Positions 46,654 through 59,960 of a stretch of 64,000 nt of DNA are shown here, in pieces. The position numbers were made by a program, and so were the translations under genes. Each line of letters starts with the position of its first letter. Positions within the stretch are counted from its first letter, which is position 1. Source of the DNA: Darksidea phi (lineage: Eukaryota; Ascomycota; Dothideomycetes; Pleosporales; Lentitheciaceae); the NCBI GenBank assembly GCA_030770425.1, contig JASJFT010000196.1, positions 19,803 to 83,802 on the forward strand, given 5' to 3'. The notes beneath the pieces were generated by a model that was not told the DNA's origin, did no database searches, and saw nothing but the letters and a program-made list of their open reading frames with translations.

Positions 46654-47550
46654 ATGAACCCCAATGCCTTCACCCCAAAACAATGCCCGCCTAGGAGTCC
46701 GCTCATCCTCGACAAAATTCAAGGCGACGTGACCAAGCAGGTTATCAAGCATGCTCTCACGCTCGCTCCTCCAATCACATCCGACTCCATCATCCACGAC
46801 AATGCCTGCGGAACGGGTGCCGTCACTGAGATCATCGCGGCCTTAACCCCACCGGCCAAGCTCCATGCCACCGACCTCCTCCCCCCATTCGCCCAAGTTG
46901 TTGCGGGCAAAGCTCAGCAGAACGGCTGGACCTTCGTCGAAGCCGCCCCGATGAACGCCATGGACCTCACCTTCCCGGGCAACACCTTCACGCACTCCAT
47001 CACCAACTTTTGCATTCAAGCTGTGCCCAACTCACAGCAAGCCGCAGCCCAAATCTACCGCACCGTGCAGCCTGGCCATACAGCCATCGTCACCGGCTGG
47101 GCCCAAGTTCCGCACTCCGAAGCCATCGAGGCAGCCAACGCGCTCACGCGCGGCAAGGACGTTGTGCTGCCGATGCAATTCCCCCCGGAGACGTACACAG
47201 CCGACTGGATCGAGAAGCTAGTCAAGGACGCGGGCTTTTCGTCCGTGCAGGTGAGCGACTTCCCAGGATACTGTGCAACAGAGAGCCTCAGGAGCTGGTG
47301 CGAGTATTTGTGGGGCTTTATGGGTGCCGCAGCGGGAGGCTGGACCCAGAAGGATGAGGATAATTGGGATCAAGCTGTGGATGAGATGGTGAGGAGCTTG
47401 AAGGCAAATCCGGATGTCCAGGCTAAGGAGGATGGAAGCGCCGTCGTTAAGATGGTGGCTCATATCGTGATTGCGACTAAGCAAACCATGAATGCCAGGT
47501 TGCTTGATTTGGGCTATCATGTACCGTGGTGGCACCAGCGGCTTGCATAA
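46654..47550 (+). CDS. Class I SAM-dependent methyltransferase (298 aa)
   Basis: Single exon with ATG at 46654 (MNPNAFTPKQCPPRSPLILD). The SAM-binding motif I is IIHDNACGTGAVTEI (about residues 46-60), followed by the acidic ATDLLPPF (motif II), and NTFTHSITNFCIQAVPNSQQ plus GHTAIVTGWAQVPHSEA later. Length and motifs fit the small-molecule methyltransferases often found in fungal metabolite clusters. The C-terminal GGWTQKDEDNWDQAVDEMV has a clear counterpart in the second half of the decayed gene at 48.2-50.0 kb (GGWKKEDEEHWNKAVEMIV), so the two are paralogs, but this one shows no lesion. The substrate is unknown. Confidence 0.85.
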   Translation: MNPNAFTPKQCPPRSPLILDKIQGDVTKQVIKHALTLAPPITSDSIIHDNACGTGAVTEIIAALTPPAKLHATDLLPPFAQVVAGKAQQNGWTFVEAAPMNAMDLTFPGNTFTHSITNFCIQAVPNSQQAAAQIYRTVQPGHTAIVTGWAQVPHSEAIEAANALTRGKDVVLPMQFPPETYTADWIEKLVKDAGFSSVQVSDFPGYCATESLRSWCEYLWGFMGAAAGGWTQKDEDNWDQAVDEMVRSLKANPDVQAKEDGSAVVKMVAHIVIATKQTMNARLLDLGYHVPWWHQRLA

Positions 47551-48239
47551 GGCTATGGCCGCATTCTGTTCATGGAGGAACTGGATCAGATAGTTCGGTG
47601 TTTACCGACGGGCCTACACGGTATCTTCATATGGGTGGATTTTAGGCGCTAATTAGGGCACAATCAATCAAGGGATGTGTCTATTAGGTTTCGTATGGGC
47701 TTTCCCGGGTAGAATGAAATTGGTTTGAAGCAATCATATAACATCACTGGTCGCCAGTCGTAACTCCTCGGATGCGCCTAAAATTGATACCAGCGCCCTA
47801 CTACCAAGCTTGTCTCCAAACAGAACACCACACACTCACCCCTACCATTACCACTTCCTCTCTCTTATGTACATTTTCGCTGTTCATTCAAAGCACGCGC
47901 ACAGTGCGACATCAGGATATACAACAAATACCTTGATTTCCGCCTGTGAGCTCTCTAAACGATTGGCATGAGAAGCAGTCGAGATTTGGAACATGGATCG
48001 ATATCTAAAGTTTCTGGGAAGATTTAGCACAGCTTCCGCGCACCGGGAAATGGTCGATCGGTGGCCGGACCCTGGATATGCAATCTTGCAGATCGCGCCT
48101 AGCGAGATGCACGTGCCCACTAAGCCAGAGGTTCCAAAAGAATCATAAAGCTAAGCTGTGCTCAGTAAGACGGTAACATCCACGACTTTTCAGTTTAGTG
48201 CACGATGAGTACCCCGTAAGCATCAAACATATTCTCAAT
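47551..48239. other. Intergenic between the two methyltransferase loci
   Basis: No supported gene. A minus-strand frame at 47884-48120 has low coding quality. It presumably holds the terminator of the first gene and the promoter of the second. Confidence 0.4.
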
Positions 48240-50041
48240 ATGGCCGGAACGGACGATCCGTATATCATGGGAGCTCATGAAGCTGAGGTCCGTCGACTTA
48301 CGCTTCAACATGAGGTCATTACAGAAAGCACTGGGAAGCTTGTCTTCGCACCAGTTGATCTGTCTCAGCCAAAGTTGAGAATTCTGGACTCAGCGACAGC
48401 AGATGGTACCATATCTCCATCTTCATTAGGGCATAGAATGTTCTCGCTAATGTGTTTGGGAAGGCAAATGGCTCATTGACCTACGAGACCACGTCTAAAA
48501 AGAGCACGAGTATATTAGTACCGACATTACCGATGGAATGTTCCCAGAAGGGCTAAGGCTCCAGGTTCAAGACATTCTAAATGCCTGGCCTAGCGAGTGG
48601 CTCAACTCCTTCGATTACGTCCACCAGCGACTGGGGCTTGCTAGTATAGGGAAACATCCGATCCCGGATGTTATGGCCCGGGAGTGCGAGCTGCTGAAAC
48701 CGGGAGGCTGGATCGAGCTTGTCGAGCTGGACATCTCGGAACAAAATGCGTGTCCGGCAGTTGAGAAACTGTACAGTATGATACGCGGCATGTTCGAGAT
48801 CATGGGGTACGGATAGAAGTTCTACTCTACATTAAAAGCTACGCTGGAGGATACGGGGCTGGAAAACGTGGTTAATCAGCTGGTTAAAGTTCAGCTGGGG
48901 GCAACCGCAAAAACACCCGAGTTAGGAGCCAAAGGTATCAAGTCGATGCAGTTGGCGACTCAGGGATTTGTAGACGTTGCTGATAGTAGGATGTCCTTGC
49001 CCTTAAGATTTTAGCATAGCTACCCTGCTAATGTTTCCAGAAATGCCGTTAACCTTATCCAAAGAGGAACTGCAGGGCCTAGTAGGTCAGTTACAGGAAG
49101 AGCTCGCGAGCTAGGGCGGGAGCTACCTACTGCGCATTATATATAGTCGGAAGCCTGCGAAAACTAACCCTTACGCGGCGCCTACGTTTGCCCTAAAACA
49201 AGCTTTTCAGCCGAGCCCCGAGCTGTATTCTAGGTTGGTAAAGGATACGACGGTGGATGTCGCTTCACATACTCTCAAACTCCTTAGCCCAGTAGAAATA
49301 GCTTCAGTCGTCCACGACAACGGATGTGGATGCCTCGAGGCTATACGAGTATTCTTAAAGATACCACAAGCCCCGAACTTTACCATAGCTGCCATAGATA
49401 CAGATTTATCCATAGTGAACCGTGCGAAGGAGGTCAGCGCAGCGCAAAACTGGCAGAATGTGACCGTGAGCAACATGCCAGCGGAGGCCTTGAAATTCCC
49501 CAGCAATTACTTCTCGCAGTCTGTGTCCAACATCCTTATTTTCATAACCGCGAACGATGGTATAGACTACGCGAAAGAGACCTACCGTACCTTGAAACCT
49601 GGAGGCAAAGCAGCAGTAACAACATAGGCTACAATGCCACACAGTAAGCCAATAGATGAAGTTCACCACACGCTACGAGGCAAGGACGCTAAGCTGATGT
49701 TCGCTATGCCGGAGTAGTGGTGGAAGCTATCTCATCTCAAGACTATCCTGCAGCAGGGTAGGTTCAAGGCCGAAGAAATTAAGATAAAGACTTACGAAGT
49801 GATTCTAAAAATGGAAGAGCATGAGTTGTATAATTATACGGCCATGATTTGGAGTTTGAGAGGAATGCCAAAAGGAGGTTGGAAGAAGGAGGATGAAGAG
49901 CATTGGAACAAGGCCGTCGAGATGATTGTTGAGGGATTGAGAAACAAATCGGACACGGAGATTGCGCTGAAGGGAGAGGGTATGGCGTTTAGAATGGTGG
50001 CGAATACTGCCATTTGTACGAACTTGGGCGCCTCAGTCTAA
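48240..50041 (+). pseudogene. Decayed tandem/fused double methyltransferase
   Basis: First half: a LaeA/UMTA-type methyltransferase (MAGTDDPYIMGAHEAEVRRL; LRILDSATADG; FDYVHQRLG; LLKPGGWIELVELD), with introns inferred at 48406-48463 and about 48988-49042. Second half, in the same frame without an intervening start: a methyltransferase of the same type as the 46654 gene (LYSRLVKDTTVDVASHTLKL; VVHDNGCG; YRTLKPGGKAAV; GGWKKEDEEHWNKAVEMIV). In-frame stops are at 48496 (TAA), 48814, 49112, 49625 and 49715 (TAG). Most lie where Gln or Trp is expected, as RIP-type C-to-T or G-to-A changes would produce. The gene is dead, either as one fused enzyme or two neighbours whose intervening stop has been lost. 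Confidence 0.7.
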
Positions 50042-51393
50042 TGAGTGAGAGTTCGATTTTGGTATAAAATCGAATACTGCGATCGTTTGAGGCAAGCCAC
50101 TTCTAGATGTCAGTACTGTCCACCACTTCCTTATATACCCTATATGCTCCAAAGTGTGAGGTGAAAATGTAACTGCCTGTACACGAGGACACCAGAGTGC
50201 CGATCTCAGACTGGGACATCGCATCCCTATAGCATTAGGAGCGCCCTCAGCTAGGCTCTACTGTACGCTCGATGCACGCGATGAGTTTTCTTCCTTATTG
50301 TCTCTAAACTATGTCGGTAATGATGTGCTAATAAGCCTAGCAAAGTTTCTCTTACTTGGTTAACGTCTCCTACTAGTTCTACTAACGAGTTAGCATCAGC
50401 CATCCGCTAGGACCTAGATAAACTAATAGTAATAGGCGTCTAAAGAGCGCTCTTAAAGATAGTATATATAAGTAGTTATATATAATTAAATACGACTTTA
50501 TAGACTCTACTATAGTAAGTAACGTAAAGTACTATCGAGCGACTCGCTCTATCGAGTATATTAGTTTTGCTTAGTAACTACTACTTATCATTCGGCAAAG
50601 AGAGCGAAGGGGCATGGTTCTCGTACATAAACCTCGTTTGAAAAATCAGTTTAAATGGAAACTTCTTTTATTTCTATTTGCATTTGATTGGTGCGTCAAT
50701 ATTTGATAGTAGTATGGTCGTTGATAATTGAGAAAGCTCGAAAGACTAGCGACTATGGCAGGTGATGTATTAACGTTAGGCTATTTTGTAGTTATTTACT
50801 ATACCTAAGAGTAATCTACCGGCAGACGAAGCGTCCAAACGCGTAATTTAACCTTCTTCCTAATACTATCAGCCCCCTTTCACTTTTGGAACTAGGGGTA
50901 TCATCGGCGTGGGAACGTCCAATATTTTTGCCTAAAAGATAATAAAACGCTGGTCGATGATTTCGACGACCTAGTTAGAACGGCTACTACGAAGCTTAAG
51001 GAACTGCTAGAAAAAGATAGTACGAATAAATAATCGTTTTAGATTATTATTTACTAATTATTTTATATTTATATCGTAGTTATATCGACTAATTTCTTAA
51101 TATAATTAATAGCCTATAAGAAGATCTACCTATTTATAGTATTAAAATAGATAAATATACTTATAGTATAGGTACTTACTTAAATAAGTAGTTAAATAGT
51201 AGTTTAATTATAGTATATTTACTTATAAATAGAATCTTATTTATATCTATTATAATTAACTTAGATTATCTTATATTTAGTTTTATATTCTCTACCTTTA
51301 TTTAGAAAAGTAATCTAAGAAGTTTAAATTATTAAGAAGTAAATCTATTATTAATATAGATAGAAAGCTATTCTATATATAAAGAGTAGTATA
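50042..51393. other. Transition zone into the right RIP flank
   Basis: Composition falls toward A+T-rich from about 50330 with islands of normal sequence (50590-50720, 50820-51030). One open frame, 50938-51033 on the plus strand, encodes DNKTLVDDFDDLVRTATTKL ... ELLEKDSTNK and a stop, probably the C-terminal end of an unidentified transposon or accessory gene. Nothing else is recognised. Confidence 0.4.
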
Positions 51394-51828
51394 ATATATT
51401 TATATAGCGAGCGGCTATTCTAAGCGAGCGGCTACCCTTAAAATATACCTAAAAATCGAAAATCTACACCTTTATATCTCTATAATAACCTTTTAATAAT
51501 CTTTTAAATTTTAATAGAATATAGATAGTATCTAGATAAAGAGGATATTAAATTCCTAAAAGCTAAAAACTAATAGTACGTAAGATATTATAGAAAAGGT
51601 AAAATTTCTTAAATTTAGGGGCCAAAATACGGCTATCTTAAGGAATATTAATTTTTAACTTTTAGGAATTTAATATCCTCTTTATCTAGATACTATCTAT
51701 ATTCTATTAAAATTTAAAAGATTATTAAAAGGTTATTATAAAGATATAAAGGTATAGATTTTCGATTTTTAGGTATATTTTAAGGGTAGCCGCTCGCTTA
51801 GAATAGCCGCTCGCTACGTAAACATATT
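51394..51828. mobile_element. RIP-mutated foldback MITE, sibling of the 37060 element
   Basis: About 435 bp. The right end read on the other strand begins ATATGTTTACGTAGCGAGCG, and the left end carries ATATTTATATAGCGAGCG. Inside, GCTATTCTAAGCGAGCGGCT and CTTAAAATATACCTAAAAAT appear inverted at both sides, and the arms pair over more than 150 bases. Order of blocks and the AGCGAGCGGC core match the 424-bp element at 37060, so they belong to one family. The interior keeps a GGGGCCAAAAT loop. Confidence 0.8.
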
Positions 51829-51839
51829 AACTAGAAATA

Positions 51840-53320
51840 GATATTAAAGAATATATTAAATAGATATAATTATATATATTAGATAAAAATAATAAATATA
51901 ATATAATTCTTAAAAGATTATAAATTAATAAGAATAAAGTAATCTTAATTCTTATAAAGAAATTAATCTATCTATACTTAACTAAAGTTAAAGTAAGAAG
52001 TAAAGAAGAAGACTCGTTTAATATAAGAATTATATAAAGAACTTAATACGTAGATAATATATAGAAATCTTATAATAGCTAAATTAATAAATAAAAGAAG
52101 GCTTAAGAGACTAATCCTTAAGAGAAAGAATAAAGTTTTTCTTTTACGATAAAATCTAAAAACTAAATAATTATATAATAAACTAGATAATTTATAAATT
52201 AGACTATTTAAAATTAAAGAAAAAATAAAACTAGTTAACTATAGGCTAAAGTTAGCTAAAGATATAAGAATATATCTAATATTCTACGTATTACTACTAG
52301 AACTAGTACTAAAAGACGTTAAAGTAGTTACTAATATTAAACTTAAAGATAAAGAGTATAAGATCGAGAAAATCTAAGAATTATAGAAATTCGAATATTA
52401 GTAGAAATATCTAGTTAAATAGGTAGAATAGCCTACTAGCTAGAATATATAAGAATTAATTAAGAATCTATAAGATTATTAAAGACTAGTTAAATAATAT
52501 TACTAAAAGTATCTAAGAGTAAAGGCTTCTAACTATCTAGAAAGAAAAAATTAATAGACTTATATAGTAAGGGTCGCTATAGTAATATAGATAAATTAGA
52601 AGAAGTAGATTAAGTAGCTTTCTTCTACTCTAGATTTTCTAACTTAAAAATTAAGACTAACTCTTAATTAAGAAGTTCTTACTAATAAGAGTTATATTAG
52701 ATAAGTTATATATAGATATAATATTTATAAATCTAAATAGTTAACTTTTTATTCTTAGTATTCTTTAGTTTAGAAAGAAGTTAAGTATACTCTACTTTAA
52801 TATAAGTAAAAAACTTATTAGTTACTACTAAACTATAGAAAATATTTTAAAGTAAATATTTCTTATAGTAAGTAGAGAATAGAAGTATTTTATACTTATA
52901 ACTAGTAAGTTAATAATTTAAATAGAAACGGGACTATAGTATTATATAACTAGAACGAAGGACGTAGTAAGTAAGATAAAGATAATAAATAATAGAAGTT
53001 TTAAAACCTTTAAATATTATTAAAACCTAGAAAATTAATTAAGAATAGAAAATAGTCTATTCTATATAAAGAACGAATCGATTACTCTTATATACTACTA
53101 GTAGAATAGAATAACTAGAAATTTAAATAAGCTATATAGTATATATATTAAATATATAATATAGTTTAAAAAAAGAAACCTACTAAGTATAGGTATTACT
53201 AGCTAGGATATAGTAGAGATAATAAAGTCTTTAAGAATAAAGTTTAAAAGAGAAGAATAAGTATTATAATTCTAGAATTAAAAGAATATAAAGTAAGCTT
53301 TAATATAGTTAAACTAGTTA
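51840..53320 (+). mobile_element. RIP-degraded chromovirus integrase relic (family E2, right copy)
   Basis: From about 52009 to 53300 this is nearly collinear with 9200-10400 in the left flank, in the same orientation, including the integrase C-terminal module (KLDNL, VNYRLKLAKDIRIYLIFY-like, LLLELVL). Stops are frequent and CpA/TpG are almost absent. Its 5' part is cut by the MITE side. Confidence 0.75.
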
Positions 53321-53329
53321 AACTATTAT

Positions 53330-56300
53330 AGTATAATAGTAAAGGGAGTCTTCTAATCGAGTATTAAAGACTTAAATAAGCGACGAAACGTTAGACCAGG
53401 CTTTAAAAGGATATTATTCGAGAGAGTCTTTAGCTAATATTTATTATCTATCCTATTATATAGTAGATAGAGGAAATAGTTTAATTTAACTAATTTTAGC
53501 TATCTATTCTATTAACTCTTCCCTTCTATTCCTTTAACTACGGGTTATAAGCTCTATTACTCTATCTCTAATATATCTATATACTATAGTTTTTAGCGAC
53601 GTCTATAGGGCTTCCGATAGTCTATTAGACTAGAGTAGAGAGAAGAGTTAGATAAAAAGATAGTAGAATTAGAAGTTTTACTACAACCCTAAGACTTAAT
53701 TAATAATATCTAGATATAACGAATACTAAATACTATAAATAGATATATATAGACTTAGGATAATATAATAGTACGTCGAATAAAGTATTTAAGGTAAGTA
53801 ATAATAGTATTATAAATTAATACTAGATAATAATAGAAAATCCCTAAAAGGAAGGTACTTAGCTAGAATATTTTAGAAATTTTAGTAAAAGAAATTATAG
53901 GGGATCTCTAAAAGAGAAGTATATAACTAGAATATTTAGAAATCTTAATATAAGATTAAGAGAGATAGTATAACTCTTTATTAGACCTTATCTATTAGTA
54001 GAAAGAGAAAAAGAATATAATAATATAAACTACTAATACTATAACGTAGTTATTAAGTTAGAAGGCTAATATTAATATTAATAAATCTAGATAAAATAAT
54101 AATACTAACTAGCTTATAGAGATAGAGGAGATATATAAGAATAACGTTTTTTAGAAGATTAAGAGTACTAAATATACCCTCTTATTATTATTATTATACT
54201 TAGTCAAAACTTTATTAATTAATATTTAAAATAATACTAGCTAGTTTTAAGTAGTTATCCTTTAAATACTTCTAGTTAAGTAACTAATTACCCCTTAAAT
54301 AAGAAGAAAACTTATTTAATAAAAAAAAAGAAAAGATCTCTAAAGTTAAAGACTTATTATTTATTAATATACCTACTAGTACTTTAAAGTAAGACTAGTC
54401 TAAGAAAAGAAAAAGTAAAAAAGAGAGAAAGAAGGCGAAGTATAATTAGAAGGAGAGATATCTAATCTAATTAATTTAGGAGAAGTTAGGAAAAAAGAGT
54501 ATCTAAGAGAGTTATTAATCTTATATTAAAGTTAATAAAGTTAGTTTAGATAATAGCTCTAAAAGTAAGAATAAGTTAGATAATAATAAAGATAATATAA
54601 TAGATTATAAGCTTTATTATCTAGAACTCTAAAAGAAGAAGCCTAAAAAATTATTAGTATTAATATTTAATCTACTAATTCTTAGAGTAACTACTATTCT
54701 AATTATAGACTAACCTTAGTAATTAATTAATAAGAAAATAAATATCTATTTTCTATTTTTACTATATAATTCTAATATATTATTATTTATTAGTATAGAT
54801 ATTATATAGTTCTTAGAGGACTACGAGTTTAATACGGATAGAGTAGAATAAAATAAGTAGAATAAGAAGAAGTTCTTTTCTATTTTTATAATTTATTTTA
54901 GAGAGTATATATTATTAAGATATATTATTATATATTTTTAATATAAAGTTAGACTATATTTAGATTAGTACTTTAAAAGAAATATACTAGTAGAGATATT
55001 AGATAGTAGAAAACTACTTATATCTTCCTCGAATTATAGCTAGTAGAGATTTATTAATTACCTCTTTTACTTAATAAATATTATTACTAGTTTTTAATAT
55101 ATAATAGTAGAGTATTAAACTAATTATAGATTATAGAAATTAAACTTAGATAGCTATTCTTTAAAGGATTAAAATATAATAACTAGATAATAATTATATT
55201 TAGTATAGATAAAAAGTACTAACTAATTAATAAAGACGTACGTTCCTTTAAGTTAAAGAAGATATACTAATATCTCTAATTATTATATAAATAAAAAGAA
55301 GCTATACTTATACTAAGTCTAAATACTAGTCTAGTAGCTAGCTAGCTAGTATATAGGAAGATCGAAGCTTATATTAAGTAGTAGCTTCTTTACTTAGCTA
55401 AGTTTATACGTTCTTAGTAATAGAAGCCCGTAGTACTATTAAGAAGACTAATAGTAATTACTTAGTTACTACTTAATTCTTAGATTAAGTAGCTTATTAA
55501 TAGTATAAAAGGATTAATTTTAATTTAATAATAGTTTAATATCTAGTAATAGAGTACTTTTATAATCTAATTAGTATTTATATAAAAGAATAATTATTAC
55601 TATACTTTTTATAAGCTAGTTAAATTTATTCTTTATCTTAAGTATAATAATAAATTATATATAAGCTCCTATAACTAGACGTAAAATCTAAAGGTAGATA
55701 TATAAATAATTAATAATTAGAAGTTTTAAAAGGTAAAGTATATTATCTATAGATTAATAGACTATTAAATTTAAAAATACCTCCTATAAAGAAAGCTTCT
55801 TAATAATAGTTAATATTATAAGAAGAAGAATAAGAAGACTAGCTAGTTTAAATAATACTATAGTCTATTTTATCTTTATAGAGAGAAGCTTTATAATTAA
55901 AGATTCTATACTATTCTTAATAATATATAGAAGTATCTTATTTCTTAAATAATAGAATACTATAAAGTTATTAATATAGAATTAGTAAGGCCGTTTACTA
56001 ATATAAAAGGACTTAATAGAAAGAAGAACTATCTAGTAACTAGTAATAACGCGAATACTATCGAAATAATAAATAATACTATTAATAATAGGTTATTAAC
56101 TCTTAAGAAGGAAGATTTAAAAAAAGCTATAACTTTTTATTATATATTATAGAAGTAATTAGTAATTAAGAGTATTAAAGTATTATTAATAGAAGTAAAT
56201 AGTATTAAGATAAGAGATTAGAATTATTTTCTTATAGTAGTTAATAAAATATTAGATAACTATATTATAAAGCTAAAGCTAAAGGTAAAAATTAAGAATA

Positions 56301-59300
56301 TTAGGCCTATTAATCTTCTAGTAAAGAAGATTAATAAGATAGAATAGTATTAATAAGTAATTAGAGAGTTCTATAGCTCTATCTCTATACTCGATCTAAA
56401 TAAAGAAATTATAATAGATATAATAAGATAACCTCTAAATTAAAGAGTAACGTTAGAAGTCTTAAGTTTATAGACTATTTAGATAAGCTAGAAATCTTAA
56501 CTAGTTATTAAAAGGAAGCTACTAAAGGTAGTAATTATATAGACGTCTATTAATAAAGAATTAATATATATAGTTTAGTAGCTAATAATAAGTTTAATCC
56601 TAGTTACTATCCTTTAATAGAAAGTTTATAGACTAATTATAGCTATACTATTATCTTAGGACTAGATTATTAATATTATATTAAAGCTCCTTAATATAAC
56701 TAAGTAAGTAAGAAGTTATAATTCTAGTAGTAGATTAGAAGAGATATATACTATAGATAGAAGAGGAATAATAATAGACTTAGATCTATTTATATTAATA
56801 AAACTTTAGACTTTAAACCTATATTTAGCTTAATAAATTAAAGAAGTACTTAAAGTATAAGTAACTTAATACTATAATATTTAAGAAACTAAAGATAGCT
56901 ATAATAATAAGTTAGACTATATTATAATAGATAAATATAAATATCTTAAAAGTTAGCTTAAAGTAATAATTATAAAATTAGAGATTCCTATTTATTAGAT
57001 TATTATTATAGATAATCTTTATAAAGTAATTCTTAATAATATTATAAAATTAAATATAATATATCTCTTTACTATATAAGTATTAAATATCTATATTTAG
57101 AATAAAGATTAAGGTTATCTTCTACTTAAAGAGTATACTAGAATAGTTACTACTAATAGATTAGTAAATAAGTATATAAGAATAGCCTATAATATTTTAA
57201 TAATAATTAATACTATTATAGTACCTATCTATTTTAAGATTATAAGGAATATTTAAAGGTTATTAATACTAAGTATCTCTTAGTATATAGTTACGTATTT
57301 AGAGATAAAATTTACTTTAATAGATTATTATTACTATAAAATTATTATATTAAATAGATAAAAGACTATTTTATTCCTTAGATTAGATCTAGTCCTAATA
57401 ACTAACTATAAAGTAGACGATAGCTCTTTAAAAAAAATCTAGGAAGTATATCTTCTAAAGTAGTATATTTCCTATTTTATTAATACTTAAAACTTCGACT
57501 ACTAGAGAATTAGAAGAGGTCTAATAGAGATATAGAGAATAGTAATAATACTAATTTAGATAACTTAGATAACTATAACTATAATACTAATAAAGTAGAG
57601 GTTAAGGATATATTAGCTTCTACTAAAGCTAATACTATTAACTTCTAGTTAGAAGGGGAGGGTATTAAAGTAATAGAAGAGGATAAAGAGAAGAAGGGTA
57701 CTAAGAAGATAAAAGAAGATATAAAGAAGAAAGAGAAGAAAGAGAAGAATAGAGAAGAAATAAAAGTATCGACGTCTTAATAATAGGTAATTAGTAAAGA
57801 AGTAAATAGAATAGAGATATTAGGAGTATTAATAATTAATTAGTATTAATAATATTTTAAATAGAGTAGGTTAATTTATCTAAATAATTATAATAAAGAG
57901 TTAAATTAAGATTTAGACCCTAATACTAAGGTTAAATAAATATTTTTAAAAATAAGTTAATATATTATAAGAAGGAATTAGTATTTCTAATAATAAGATA
58001 GGTAAGTTAATACCCTCTATAAGATAATTAATAAGAAGGTCTAATCTATTAATAAGCCCTACGAGGATACTAAGATAGATTTTAAAAGAAAGAATTAAAG
58101 AGAAAGAGCTATTCGATAGTAACTTAAGTATATATTACTAAAGAAGATAGAAGTAAATATATTTAATAGGATCTTTAAGTCTAGGTATATAAACTTCCTA
58201 AAGAATTAGTAATTAATATCTAGTTAGATAAAGGAGATATATATTAGGAAGAATCTCTAATCTACTAAAGTAGAGCTTATATATAAGCTAATATACTATT
58301 AAAAGACTATTCTAATATAGAATTTCTTAGAAATAACGATTATTTATCCTAATATAGCGTCTCTATATCGAATTTAAATAGTACCTTATAAGACTTAGTA
58401 AGTAAAAGACTTTTAATATCCTAAAAGGCTTAAATTAATTATTATTCGAATAATTTATAAAAGAATCGTCTAAGGTACTCTTAAGATATATAATAGTTAA
58501 TATTATAACCTATAGTTTCTAGTATTTAAAAAGAATAAAGATTACTAGTTAATTAATAATACTTAAATTTTAAATAATTTTACTAAGAGGAACGCGAATC
58601 TTCTACCTTTTACTAATAAGTTTTTAGAGTAGTTAACTAAAAGAGCTATTTATTTACTCTTTAACCTATTCTCGGGCTATAATTAAATACTACTTTATAT
58701 AAGTTTAAAGAATAAAATAGCTTTCTAGATATCTATTAGGCTAGTAAGATAATATACTATTCTAATAGATATAACTAATTTAGTAGTAGTATTTTAAAGA
58801 GTAGTAATAAAGATTCTAGAGAAGTACTTCTCTAATATATTATCGTTTATTAATAATATCGTAGTAGCTAGTTCTTCTAATACTTATAATAAAGAAGAAG
58901 TATTACCTAGGATTTACTAATATATATTTAAGTATATTTAAAAACTAAATATAATAATAGTAGATATTAAATATATAGAAGTAATAGTATTAGATACTAA
59001 GTTCTATTAGGGAGTCTTCTAACTAGATATCGTAGGCTATAAAGTAAGTATTAAAGAATAATTTCGTAATAGTAGTAAGATAGTAAAGATCTAGGACTAG
59101 CTAGAATATAAAAATATTAAAGAGGTCTAATAGTTTATTAGAATTTATATTTACTATTAGTAATAGGTCTTTTACTTCTCCTTTAAGATAGAATTCTTAT
59201 TCCGACTACTTCGTAAGAATATTAAATAAATATAGGAAGAATCTTAAAGAGAAGTTATAAAAATCTTAAAGATTAATATTATATTATTATCTACTTTAGT

Positions 59301-59960
59301 AGTACTAGATATTAAATTAAAATATTAAGTCTATTTATATATAAATACTAGTTAATAAAATAATAGAGTAGTACTTAAATAAGTTAGAAAGGATAATCTT
59401 TAATATCTTATTAGGTTTAAAAGTACGTTATAGTCTAAGGCTAAATCGAAGTAGTACTTTACTAAGTTAAAATATAAAGTAGTACTCTAGATATTAAAGA
59501 AGTTTAGTCTATATCTCTATAGTACTTAATTTACTATTAAAATAGATACTAGTACCTTAATTATATAGTTTAATTAGTTATCTACTAATTTCCCTAGATT
59601 AGTAATAAATTAGTAGCTAGCTATAATTCTATTTTAGGACTTTAAAATCTAATATAGGCCTAAGAAGAAGAATATAATTACTAATATCTTATTAAGGTAT
59701 TCTTAGCTAGAAGGATAGATTTAACTCTAGAAAAAAGAGAAAGACTTAGAACTATTTATAGATTATATTATTAATAAGTATAATAAATTAATAGGAGTTT
59801 TCTCTATTACTAACTTAAGGATTCTTAATAATAGCTATTTAAATAAATTAGAAGAGATTACTTACTTCCTATATATAGCGTATAAGTCTAATAGACTATT
59901 AAAAAGTAAGAAAAGAAGTTATATTAGTAAAAGGTTCGCTATAAGTTAGTATAGCTAGTA
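53330..59960 (+). mobile_element. RIP-degraded Ty3/Gypsy-like retrotransposon relic (family E1, right copy)
   Basis: Plus-strand counterpart of the left flank 1740-8440 element. The 3' part shows reverse transcriptase remnants (LFNLFSGYN about 58660-58690; FINNIVVA about 58845-58868, where the catalytic Asp-Asp has become Asn-Asn), and RNase H remnants (FTIKIDTSTLI about 59530; NFPRLVIN; KKKNIITNILLRYS near 59690, the decayed ADALSR motif). A Lys/Glu-rich tract lies at 57660-57770. All of this is consistent with G-to-A and C-to-T mutation. No intact frame exists. Confidence 0.75.
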
